This document shows positions 1 through 6,050 of a stretch of 7,275 bases of DNA, piece after piece. A program made the position numbers and the translations under genes. Location: positions 1 to 7,275 of the forward strand of contig JBFHER010000188.1 of assembly GCA_041584055.1 (NCBI GenBank), written 5' to 3'. The notes beneath the pieces were generated by a model that worked only from the letters and a program-made list of their open reading frames with translations, was not told the origin of the DNA and searched no databases. Position 1 is the stretch's first letter. Each line of letters opens with the position of its first letter. The stretch is from JBFHER01 sp041584055 (lineage in GTDB: Bacteria > Bacteroidota > Bacteroidia > Bacteroidales > UBA5342).

Positions 1-783
1 AGCTTTGATGCTTCCATCCTGAAACTCAACCAGAGAATGAACGATTGATTGAGGGTGCACCACTACTTCGATCTGCTCAGCCTTTAGGTCAAACAACCAC
101 TTGGCTTCGATTACTTCAAAGCCTTTGTTCATCATGGTAGCCGAATCGATTGTTATTTTTGCACCCATGTCCCAGTTTGGATGCTTCAAGGCATCTTTGG
201 CCTTTACCTCCCGGATGAACGCTTCGCTTTTAGTTCTAAATGGGCCTCCGGATGCAGTTAATATTATCTTTTCCAGCGGATTTATCCATTCACCTGCCAT
301 GCACTGAAAGAGTGCCGAGTGTTCTGAATCCACCGGTAATATAGCAACGCCCTGTTCTTTTGCCATCTGCATGATCAGATCTCCGGCCACAACCAGTGTT
401 TCTTTGTTGGCCAGTGCAATGTGTTTCCCCGCCTTGATGGCTCGTATGGTCGGTAGTAAACCCGCATACCCAACCATTGCAGTCACCACCATTTCCACCG
501 GCTCCATCTCTACCACCTGAGCCAGGGCATCACTTCCTGCAAATACTTTTATTGGCAGATGTGCCAGTGCATCTGCCACATATCTGTATTTTGTCTCATT
601 GGCGATCACCACCACCTCGGGTGAAAACTCAATCGCTTGTTTAATTAGTAAGTCTGCATTGTTTCCTGCAGTAATAACATAGGGTTCAAACAAATCGGTA
701 TGTTCACGTATCACATCCAGTGTTTGCGTCCCAATGGATCCTGTAGAACCCAGAATCGCTATTTTTTTTCTTGTTTCTTCCAT
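1..783 (-). CDS. dxr: 1-deoxy-D-xylulose 5-phosphate reductoisomerase, C-terminus cut by window edge
   Basis: Catalyses the NADPH-dependent conversion of 1-deoxy-D-xylulose 5-phosphate to 2-C-methyl-D-erythritol 4-phosphate, the first committed step of the MEP isoprenoid pathway, in the cytoplasm. I translated 261 residues without a stop; family members are about 385-400 long, so roughly the last third lies beyond position 1. Visible: nucleotide-binding GSTGSIG at residues 12-18, LANKET at 124-129, metal ligands D152 and E154 in DSEHSALFQ, the SGGPF segment at 178-182, the active-site loop HPNWDMG at 201-207 (the Trp caps the substrate), and SATMMNKG with metal ligand E223. All key residues seen in this part are intact. 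The ATG at 781-783 shares its A with the TAA of the upstream peptidase gene, so translation is probably coupled. I saw no separate promoter. Identification is from family motifs and is firm. Confidence 0.97.
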   Translation of the reverse strand, partial: MEETRKKIAILGSTGSIGTQTLDVIREHTDLFEPYVITAGNNADLLIKQAIEFSPEVVVIANETKYRYVADALAHLPIKVFAGSDALAQVVEMEPVEMVVTAMVGYAGLLPTIRAIKAGKHIALANKETLVVAGDLIMQMAKEQGVAILPVDSEHSALFQCMAGEWINPLEKIILTASGGPFRTKSEAFIREVKAKDALKHPNWDMGAKITIDSATMMNKGFEVIEAKWLFDLKAEQIEVVVHPQSIVHSLVEFQDGSIKA

Positions 784-1658
784 TAAAATACAATATGTTT
801 TTCCGGGTCAAGTGCTTTTCCATCCTGCCATAACTCCAAATGCAAATGTGGTCCGGTTGTGAGCTCCCCAGAATTCCCGACAATCGCAATCACTTCTCCT
901 TTCTTGATTTGGTCGCCAAGCTTTTTAAGCACATTGGCATTGTGTTTATACACAGACAAAAGGTTATTTTTATGTTGTATCTGAATGACATGTCCGGTTT
1001 CTACAGTCCATTCCGAAAACACCACGATTCCGTCTTCCACAGCCATCACTTTTTCTTTTTCCGCTGCCACAAGGTCAATTCCATAATGCCCCTCATCGGG
1101 TTTAAAAGCCTGTATGATGACACCCTTTATAGGTGCAAACAGAAGCAGTTCCTCATCTTTGTTCACCGAAGCATCGCCTGACAGAATCTGAAGGTTATAC
1201 TTTTCTTCTTCTTCAATCTGAGCCCTGAACATTGAGTCTTCACGTGATGGGTCAAAGGAAACTCGTTCCAGAAGTCTGGATGTAGCGTTATCTGTGGTAT
1301 CCTCGTCATCATAGAACGAAGGAGGCAGATCTCCTCCAAGAATTGTTTTAATGCCACTGATATACTGATCGTGGATCTCCAGCTGACGTCGCAGGGAATC
1401 CGTTACCATGGTATTGTAAATAATCTCCTCCTGTAACTCAGCATCGGGGTATCCCGGAATATACTCCTTTATGGGCGTATAAAAGAACATGAGCGTTGAA
1501 CCTCCCCCCACCAGAACCACGATGATAAAGACAAAAATCAACACATTAAAAAGCGATAATCGAATCCACCGGATCTCATCAAAGGTTTCCTCATTGATAA
1601 TTGAAATTCGGTATTTGTACCATATCCTCTCCCTGAGGCGGGTTCTTTTTTTCTCCAT
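783..1658 (-). CDS. membrane-anchored M23 (LytM-type) peptidoglycan endopeptidase
   Basis: A 291-residue protein. A basic cytoplasmic N-terminus (about 1-33) is followed by one hydrophobic segment (about 36-60) without a clear signal-peptidase site, so it is probably a bitopic inner-membrane protein with its bulk in the periplasm. Residues 70-165 are acidic and probably helical. The C-terminal domain (about 170-291) is a LytM/M23 fold: HxxxD at H191-D195 (zinc ligands), Y237-K-H239, and HLH at 271-273, whose second His is the third zinc ligand. All catalytic positions are present, so an active zinc endopeptidase cutting peptide crosslinks is likely, unlike degenerate EnvC-type activators. It lies 66 bases after the ABC permease gene and overlaps dxr by one base. 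The function in wall remodelling is inferred from the family; the specific bond and partner are unknown. The start follows a promoter-like box and precedes a basic pre-membrane segment. Confidence 0.9.
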   Translation of the reverse strand: MEKKRTRLRERIWYKYRISIINEETFDEIRWIRLSLFNVLIFVFIIVVLVGGGSTLMFFYTPIKEYIPGYPDAELQEEIIYNTMVTDSLRRQLEIHDQYISGIKTILGGDLPPSFYDDEDTTDNATSRLLERVSFDPSREDSMFRAQIEEEEKYNLQILSGDASVNKDEELLLFAPIKGVIIQAFKPDEGHYGIDLVAAEKEKVMAVEDGIVVFSEWTVETGHVIQIQHKNNLLSVYKHNANVLKKLGDQIKKGEVIAIVGNSGELTTGPHLHLELWQDGKALDPEKHIVF

Positions 1659-1677
1659 TGATCAATCTAATAGACGG

Positions 1678-1685
1678 CAAAATTA
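1678..1685 (-). promoter_or_regulatory. candidate Bacteroidota -7 box for the M23 peptidase-dxr pair
   Basis: Read on the minus strand the bases are TAATTTTG, an exact fit to the Bacteroidota sigma-ABfr -7 consensus TAnnTTTG. They lie 19 bases upstream of the peptidase ATG, giving a predicted leader of about 15 bases. I could not find a convincing TTTG -33 element at the usual spacing. The box is in A/T-rich DNA, so chance occurrence is possible. If real, it would let the peptidase and dxr be expressed apart from the transporter genes. Confidence 0.4.
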
Positions 1686-1724
1686 GTTGTTTATCCTCAT
1701 TTTCCCTAAGCGATGTCTGTCAAT

Positions 1725-3053
1725 TTAATATCGCAAGGACTCAACAGGATCCTGCTCGGATGCCCTTTTAGCCGGCACCAGTCCAAAAACAATACCCACC
1801 GAAGCCGACACGCCGAAGGCGATTAGCACTGAATACGGTGTAATAATGGTCTTTATATCAGCAAATGCAGTAATCAATCTGGCCAGCAAAAATCCGAGGA
1901 TAATGCCGATCAGACCTCCCACAAAACTTATTAAAATCGATTCGGATAAAAACTGTACCACAATGTCCTTACGTGTTGCCCCAATTGCCTGTCTTGTTCC
2001 GATTTCACGGATGCGTTCCAACACGGAAGCCAACATAATATTCATGATCCCGATTCCTCCTACAATCAATGAAATCCCGGCTATCGCACCAAGTACAATA
2101 TTGAAAATCCGATTGGTTTGTTGTTGCTGTTTCAGCAAGAGCTCAGGCACTGTCACTTCAAAATCAAGTTGATAATTATGCCTTCGCAATAGCATTCTGC
2201 GAATTAATTCTGCCGAAGCACCCAATTGTTCTGTTTCCTTTACCTGAACAACTATTTTGTCAAGTTGATTCACTGTTTTTGAGCTCGCTGCTTCAGAAGA
2301 TGAACCGGAGCGCATCACTCGTCCCATCTCATCAAAATCAAGTTTATTTTTGTTCTGATACCTGATCAACATTGTATTAATGGGGACAAAAATCTTGTTA
2401 TCAGAGGATGAAATCCCCATTTCATCAGAAGCAGAAGTCGTAAAATCCCTTTTTTCAAGTACACCAATCACTTTCAGCCAGGTATTTCCGCATTTAATTT
2501 TTTGTCCAACCGGATTCTCATCATTAAAGAATGTTGCACGCACGTTATCCCCGATCAAACACACCGGTGCAGCGGTCACCTCCTGCCGGTCTCCGAAAAT
2601 AGTTCCCTTTGCAATATTAATATTAAACAATCCAAAGTAAGATGCATTGACACCTTCGAGTCGTACTGGCATCACCAAACCTTTCTGACTTGCCTTCAGT
2701 CCAACACCCACCACAGAAGAAGCCTGTTCAATGCTGGGTAAAATTGTTTTTATAGCCTCCACGTCCTGAATTGTGAGCCCCGGACTATATCCTTTCTTTT
2801 CTTCAGCGCCCTCTTCACTGCTTTCCGTCAAATTATCAGATATGGCGACAACCGGCTTAATAATTATATTATTCACCCCTACCTGCTTTATTTGTTCAAG
2901 GATTTCCTGTTGTGCACCGGAGCCTATGGCCAACATACTGATGACAGCAGCCACACCAAAAATGATCCCCAATGCTGTGAGTAAAGATCTTACTTTATTG
3001 GCAAGAATAGCCTCAACCGCTATTATTATATCATGTGAATACCTCTTTAGCAT
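1725..3053 (-). CDS. MacB/FtsX-type ABC transporter permease (no fused ATPase)
   Basis: A 442-residue inner-membrane permease of the MacB/FtsX superfamily. The N-terminal segment carries the typical amphipathic stretch before TM1 (about 22-44). A long periplasmic MacB-like core spans about 45-315, including low-complexity acidic (72-87) and Ser-rich (249-259) stretches. TM2 is at about 317-341, then the cytoplasmic coupling segment ERIREIGTRQAIGATRKD (346-363), TM3 about 365-393 and TM4 about 405-428. The C-terminus PAKRASEQDPVESLRY has the family's PA(R/K)-x-A-x-x-x-(D/E)P-ESLRY form. Full-length E. coli MacB has an N-terminal ATPase of about 220 residues; that domain is absent here, so a separate ATPase protein is needed. 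The ATG is 3 bases after the stop of the adaptor gene, so the two form one operon and probably one complex. The substrate cannot be read from the sequence; peptide, lipoprotein or drug export are all possible. Confidence 0.93.
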   Translation of the reverse strand: MLKRYSHDIIIAVEAILANKVRSLLTALGIIFGVAAVISMLAIGSGAQQEILEQIKQVGVNNIIIKPVVAISDNLTESSEEGAEEKKGYSPGLTIQDVEAIKTILPSIEQASSVVGVGLKASQKGLVMPVRLEGVNASYFGLFNINIAKGTIFGDRQEVTAAPVCLIGDNVRATFFNDENPVGQKIKCGNTWLKVIGVLEKRDFTTSASDEMGISSSDNKIFVPINTMLIRYQNKNKLDFDEMGRVMRSGSSSEAASSKTVNQLDKIVVQVKETEQLGASAELIRRMLLRRHNYQLDFEVTVPELLLKQQQQTNRIFNIVLGAIAGISLIVGGIGIMNIMLASVLERIREIGTRQAIGATRKDIVVQFLSESILISFVGGLIGIILGFLLARLITAFADIKTIITPYSVLIAFGVSASVGIVFGLVPAKRASEQDPVESLRY

Positions 3054-3056
3054 AAT

Positions 3057-4337
3057 TTATTCTTTTGCTTTTTCGGAAAGTTCATCCTTTAATATATCCT
3101 CTCCAGTCAAGGGTAAATCAGCCTCATCATGAGGCGGATTAAGCAATATTCGCTGTCCTTTCTTCAAACCTTTCTTAATCACCACATGATTTTCGTTTGC
3201 ATCTCCTGGCACAACAACCTGTTTAACATTTTGTCTGCTCAGGAAAACATAGTTGATGGAATCCTGAACATACAAAGCATCCAGGGGAATATACAGCGCA
3301 TCTTCCGTTTTTGAGGTAAGAATGGCATTGCTGGTGGTCATGGACGGTCTTAGCAATTCGTCCTGTTCAAAAATCCTCACATCCACCTCAAACACCTTTG
3401 TATTTTTTCCCGGCACACTTTGACCAATATTGGATACATTAATAACTTCTCCCGTAAAGAATATATCAGGAAAAGCATCAATACCCACGGTTACGGGTTG
3501 CCCTTCCATTATTTTAGAAATATCAACCTCATTTACATATGTTCTGGAGATCATGGATGATAAATCCGGCAACTCCGCAATTTCGGGATGATATCTATCC
3601 ACAATAGAGCCCACCTGAATCTTACTTCCTGTACGATCCCTCCGATAAATTATAATTCCTGGACGTTCCGCTTTGATATTCAAAGATTCAAATATTTTAT
3701 GAAAATCTTCCAGTTCTCTTTGTGTTCGTCGGATAGAATAGTTCAACTGACTAAGCCGCTGTTCAGCTTTCACCTTTTGTAATTCATAATTGCGTTTTTC
3801 CTGATCCAGCTCACGCTTTGCTCTTTCGAGATCGATTTCAGCCTGACGCTGAATGGCTGGAGACTCATAAATCGACTGACCCAAAATCAACTCCTTTTCT
3901 TCTACCCTGTCTTTCAAGGTCACCAGCTCGTTTCGAATGTTAATAAGAATAAAGTTGGTATCCATCTTGGTTTCAATAAGATCTTCCAGTTTCAGGTCAA
4001 GGCTTTCCTGCCGTTCATCGATTTGTTCCTGAATGGCAGAATGATCCAGAGAAGCCACATAATCACCGGAATCCACATAGGTTCCCTCTTCCACCATGTC
4101 AGTGATCTTGATACTATAAACATAAGATCTTCCACTGAGAAGTTCATTGGGAAGCTTTACCTTCACCGAGTTCTCGGCCAAAAGTTCTCCTGAAACTGTC
4201 ACCACACATTCGAAATCACCTTGTTTAACCTTTGCACTTAGTACAGTCAACTGTTCGTCATTGGATTTTGGCAGGAAAACAAAGAGTAAAACAATGGCTA
4301 TAACAACCGCGACCAGGGTAATTATTCGCTTATTCAT
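3057..4337 (-). CDS. periplasmic adaptor (membrane-fusion) protein, MacA/HlyD-like
   Basis: 426 residues from the chosen start. A single N-terminal membrane anchor (about 5-22, after MNKR) has no lipobox Cys. The mature part shows the adaptor order: first half of the biotinyl-lipoyl-like domain (about 45-98, including EEGTYVDSGDYVASLD), a long charged alpha-helical hairpin (about 100-215), second lipoyl half (about 218-246), beta-barrel (about 255-345) and a membrane-proximal domain ending at about 400. It would bridge the downstream permease to an outer-membrane TolC-type channel. The frame stays open to a TTG at 4437-4439, giving 460 residues. I prefer the ATG at 4335-4337 because it places a classic basic-then-hydrophobic anchor at the N-terminus, and the TTG lies just upstream of a promoter-like box. 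A transcript from the farther box at 4488-4495 could still include the TTG, so the start is likely but not proven. The TAA stop is 3 bases before the permease ATG. Confidence 0.9.
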   Translation of the reverse strand: MNKRIITLVAVVIAIVLLFVFLPKSNDEQLTVLSAKVKQGDFECVVTVSGELLAENSVKVKLPNELLSGRSYVYSIKITDMVEEGTYVDSGDYVASLDHSAIQEQIDERQESLDLKLEDLIETKMDTNFILINIRNELVTLKDRVEEKELILGQSIYESPAIQRQAEIDLERAKRELDQEKRNYELQKVKAEQRLSQLNYSIRRTQRELEDFHKIFESLNIKAERPGIIIYRRDRTGSKIQVGSIVDRYHPEIAELPDLSSMISRTYVNEVDISKIMEGQPVTVGIDAFPDIFFTGEVINVSNIGQSVPGKNTKVFEVDVRIFEQDELLRPSMTTSNAILTSKTEDALYIPLDALYVQDSINYVFLSRQNVKQVVVPGDANENHVVIKKGLKKGQRILLNPPHDEADLPLTGEDILKDELSEKAKE

Positions 4338-4394
4338 CAAGGATATCTTTTGATTTTTAATAAAACTGATAATTTCATGTCTTTCCAAAATAAA

Positions 4395-4410
4395 AGGTGA
4401 AAATGCACCT
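4395..4410 (-). promoter_or_regulatory. small hairpin with T-rich tail in the adaptor leader
   Basis: On the minus strand AGGTG and CACCT form a 5-bp stem around the 6-base loop CATTTT, followed directly by TTTATTTT. This resembles a weak intrinsic terminator or attenuator, placed between the nearer predicted start of transcription and the adaptor ATG at 4337. The stem is short, so termination would be inefficient at best, and the match may be chance in A/T-rich DNA. Confidence 0.25.
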
Positions 4411-4426
4411 AATTCAGGAGGAAAGA

Positions 4427-4434
4427 CAAATTTA
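4427..4434 (-). promoter_or_regulatory. candidate -7 box for the adaptor-permease operon
   Basis: The minus-strand reading is TAAATTTG, an exact TAnnTTTG match. Transcription would begin near 4422, giving a leader of about 85 bases before the ATG at 4337 and placing the TTG at 4437-4439 outside the message. No clear TTTG -33 element was found at normal spacing. Confidence 0.4.
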
Positions 4435-4487
4435 ATCAAGTTTTACGTTTATCACCCATAAACGAGACACCTTGAACGTTAAAATTT

Positions 4488-4495
4488 CAAAAATA
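4488..4495 (-). promoter_or_regulatory. alternative -7 box for the adaptor-permease operon
   Basis: The minus-strand reading is TATTTTTG, again an exact TAnnTTTG match, 53 bases or more upstream of the first candidate. A transcript from here would start near 4483 and include the TTG at 4437-4439. A TTTTG lies upstream, but the spacer is only about 10 bases, too short for a -33 element. This box is less favoured than 4427-4434. Confidence 0.25.
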
Positions 4496-4519
4496 CGCGT
4501 GGTTTCAAAATTCTTTATT

Positions 4520-4527
4520 TACTTTTG
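4520..4527 (+). promoter_or_regulatory. candidate -7 box of the metK promoter
   Basis: TACTTTTG is an exact TAnnTTTG match on the plus strand. With the usual offset, transcription would begin at about 4531-4534, two to five bases before the first paired base of the predicted riboswitch (4536). That positional agreement supports both calls. I found no good TTTG at the -33 position. Confidence 0.55.
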
Positions 4528-4535
4528 CCGTGATA

Positions 4536-4580
4536 TGTGGAAGGATTTGGCTGCTTGCAACCACGAAAAAAAATGCTAAA
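4536..4580 (+). ncRNA. SAM-II-like S-adenosylmethionine riboswitch aptamer in the metK leader
   Basis: What is seen: stem P1 is TGTGG (4536-4540) with CCACG (4561-4565), the outermost pair being U.G. The loop contains GATTTG (4544-4549) and CTTGC (4554-4558). An A-only linker (4566-4573) leads to GCTAAA (4575-4580). The pseudoknot can form as TTGCA (4555-4559) with T4574-G4575-C4576 and A4578-A4579, leaving U4577 unpaired, the position that contacts the adenine of SAM in the known SAM-II structure as I recall it. These are the SAM-II (SAM_alpha) consensus elements in the right order and spacing. Differences: three bases rather than one between P1 and GATTTG, and no clear outer P2 helix. The gene it precedes makes SAM, which fits feedback control. 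Expected effect: less metK expression when SAM is high. The call rests on recall of the consensus, not a covariance search. Confidence 0.8.
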
Positions 4581-4596
4581 ATGATGATCACCTGAC

Positions 4597-4603
4597 TGCA
4601 AGC
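4597..4603 (+). promoter_or_regulatory. possible anti-aptamer segment of the metK riboswitch
   Basis: TGCAAGC is the exact reverse complement of GCTTGCA at 4553-4559, which contains the TTGC strand of the predicted pseudoknot. Pairing of the two 7-base segments would break the SAM-binding core, so they could be the alternatives of a switch. No poly-U terminator hairpin or Shine-Dalgarno sequence is visible next to it, so the output step is unclear. A 7-base match in this space is suggestive but not decisive. Confidence 0.4.
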
Positions 4604-4648
4604 CTTTCTGATTCTTCCTTTTTAAGTTTTTCAATATTAAATTTAGAT

Positions 4649-5941
4649 ATGGGATATTTATTTACCTCTGAATCAGTATCAGAAGGGCATCCTGACAAGG
4701 TCGCTGATCAGATTTCCGATGCATTGCTTGATGCATTTATTGCCTTCGACAAGAATTCAAAAGTAGCGTGTGAAACAATGGTAACCACCGGACAAGTTGT
4801 TCTGGCCGGTGAAGTTAAGTCAAAAACCTATGTGGACGTACAGGAAATAGCGCGCAAGGTTATTAACCGCATCGGTTACACAAAAGGGGAATACCGTTTT
4901 GAGGGAGATTCCTGTGGTGTTTTAACCGCAATCCACGAGCAATCTGACGACATCAACAGAGGCGTTGACCGGGAGGATCCAATGAGCCAGGGAGCCGGAG
5001 ATCAGGGAATGATGTTTGGGTATGCCTGTAAAGACACCGACAACTACATGCCGCTTTCGCTTGAATTGTCTCACCTTTTATTGCAGGAATTAGCCGTTCT
5101 AAGACGTGAAGAAACTGAGATAAAATATCTGAGACCCGATTCAAAATCACAGGTAACCATTGAATACGATGAGGATCACACTCCCTTGAGAATTGACACC
5201 ATCGTGGTTTCCACGCAGCATGATGATTTCATTCAACCTGCGGATGATACAACTGAGGCACAACTGATTGCAGACGATGCCATGGTTGCTAAAATAAAAG
5301 AAGATGTGGCAGACATTTTAATTCCTCGTGTGATTGCACAGTTACCGGAACGTGTTCAGAAGTTATTCGATGGTGAGTTCAAATTACATGTAAACCCAAC
5401 AGGCAAATTTGTAATTGGCGGTCCGCATGGAGATACTGGCCTGACAGGACGAAAAATAATTGTTGACACTTATGGTGGCAAAGGAGCCCATGGAGGAGGT
5501 GCTTTTTCCGGAAAAGATCCTTCAAAAGTGGACCGTTCTGCAGCCTATGCATCCCGTCATATTGCAAAAAATCTGGTAGCAGCAGGCGTGGCAGATGAAG
5601 TACTGGTACAACTATCCTACGCCATTGGTGTTGCACAACCCATTAACATTTATGTGAACACCTATGGAAAATCAAATGTGCGTATTTCCGATTCTGAAAT
5701 CGCCAATAAATTAAATCAAATCTTTGATTTGCGACCCAAAGCCATTGAAGATCGCCTAAAGCTTCGCAATCCAATCTACGAAGAAACAGCTGCTTATGGC
5801 CACATGGGACGAAAACCGGAAACAGTGACAAAACGCTTCCATTCAAGGTACGAAGAAGCCATTGAAGTTGAAGTTGAGTTATTCACCTGGGAAAAGCTGG
5901 ACTATGTTGATGCCATCAAGGAAGCATTTAGCATCAGATGA
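4649..5941 (+). CDS. metK: S-adenosylmethionine synthetase (methionine adenosyltransferase)
   Basis: Makes S-adenosylmethionine from methionine and ATP, releasing phosphate and pyrophosphate; cytoplasmic, usually a tetramer needing Mg2+ and K+. The 430-residue product starts GYLFTSESVSEGHPDKVADQ, with the ATP/phosphate-binding HPDK at 14-17. It contains the signature GAGDQGMMFGYA (115-126), GPHGDTGLTGRKIIVDTYGG (258-277), and the glycine-rich signature GGGAFSGKDPSKVDRSAAY (282-300). It is longer than the 384-residue E. coli enzyme, mainly through extra residues between STQHDD (188-193) and the NPTGKFVIGGP segment (249-259); longer MetK proteins are, as I recall, usual in Bacteroidota. All signature residues are intact. 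The ATG at 4649 is the first codon of the conserved N-terminus; no Shine-Dalgarno sequence precedes it. Control is probably through the SAM-II-like element in its leader. The gene ends 30 bases before a hairpin terminator and faces the dihydroorotase gene. Confidence 0.98.
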   Translation: MGYLFTSESVSEGHPDKVADQISDALLDAFIAFDKNSKVACETMVTTGQVVLAGEVKSKTYVDVQEIARKVINRIGYTKGEYRFEGDSCGVLTAIHEQSDDINRGVDREDPMSQGAGDQGMMFGYACKDTDNYMPLSLELSHLLLQELAVLRREETEIKYLRPDSKSQVTIEYDEDHTPLRIDTIVVSTQHDDFIQPADDTTEAQLIADDAMVAKIKEDVADILIPRVIAQLPERVQKLFDGEFKLHVNPTGKFVIGGPHGDTGLTGRKIIVDTYGGKGAHGGGAFSGKDPSKVDRSAAYASRHIAKNLVAAGVADEVLVQLSYAIGVAQPINIYVNTYGKSNVRISDSEIANKLNQIFDLRPKAIEDRLKLRNPIYEETAAYGHMGRKPETVTKRFHSRYEEAIEVEVELFTWEKLDYVDAIKEAFSIR

Positions 5942-5970
5942 GATTGATTAAAGATCCTTATTTATAAAAT

Positions 5971-6003
5971 AAAAAAAGCCGGACAAAACATCCGGTTTTT
6001 TTT
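5971..6003. terminator. bidirectional intrinsic terminator between metK and the dihydroorotase gene
   Basis: CCGGA (5979-5983) pairs with TCCGG (5991-5995) around a 7-base loop. The stem is extended by G5978.T5996 and by seven A-T pairs (5971-5977 with 5997-6003). Eight Ts follow the stem on the plus strand and seven on the minus strand, so it can end both convergent transcripts. Confidence 0.9.
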
Positions 6004-6050
6004 ATTCTCAAATGCACCCCTAAAAGCGAATGCATGGGTTGCACTTATCT

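Larger units (their letters stand above)
4338..4648. other. divergent intergenic region between the adaptor gene and metK
   Basis: This 311-base gap holds no protein gene I can support. From left to right it contains a short hairpin in the adaptor leader (4395-4410), two minus-strand -7 boxes (4427-4434 and 4488-4495), a plus-strand -7 box (4520-4527), the SAM-II-like aptamer (4536-4580), a complementary segment (4597-4603), and a T-rich then A/T-rich stretch up to the metK ATG. The two operons thus share a regulatory region and could influence each other's transcription. Confidence 0.85.

Noticed and set aside
101..307. Plus-strand open frame of 68 codons inside dxr.
   Set aside because: It lies antisense to well-conserved Dxr codons, including the SATMMNKG region, and its translation resembles no family I know.
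4573..4595. Two tiny overlapping frames in the metK leader: ATG-CTA-AAA-TGA and ATG-ATG-ATC-ACC-TGA, the second with tandem Met codons, suggestive of a leader peptide.
   Set aside because: They are only 3 and 4 codons long, have no ribosome-binding signal, and the first lies inside the conserved GCTAAA element, which explains its bases better.
4603..4687. A 10-bp complement with one G.U pair between 4603-4612 and 4678-4687 that would enclose the metK start codon in a loop.
   Set aside because: A match of this quality is expected by chance in a leader of this size when wobble pairs are allowed. The right arm is also constrained by the conserved MetK codons (SEGHP).
6011..6043. An imperfect inverted repeat (TGCACCC with GGG-T-TGCA) between the terminator and the dihydroorotase stop.
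   Set aside because: It is about 7 pairs with a bulge and a 16-base loop, has no T-tract on the minus strand, and lies next to a much stronger terminator.
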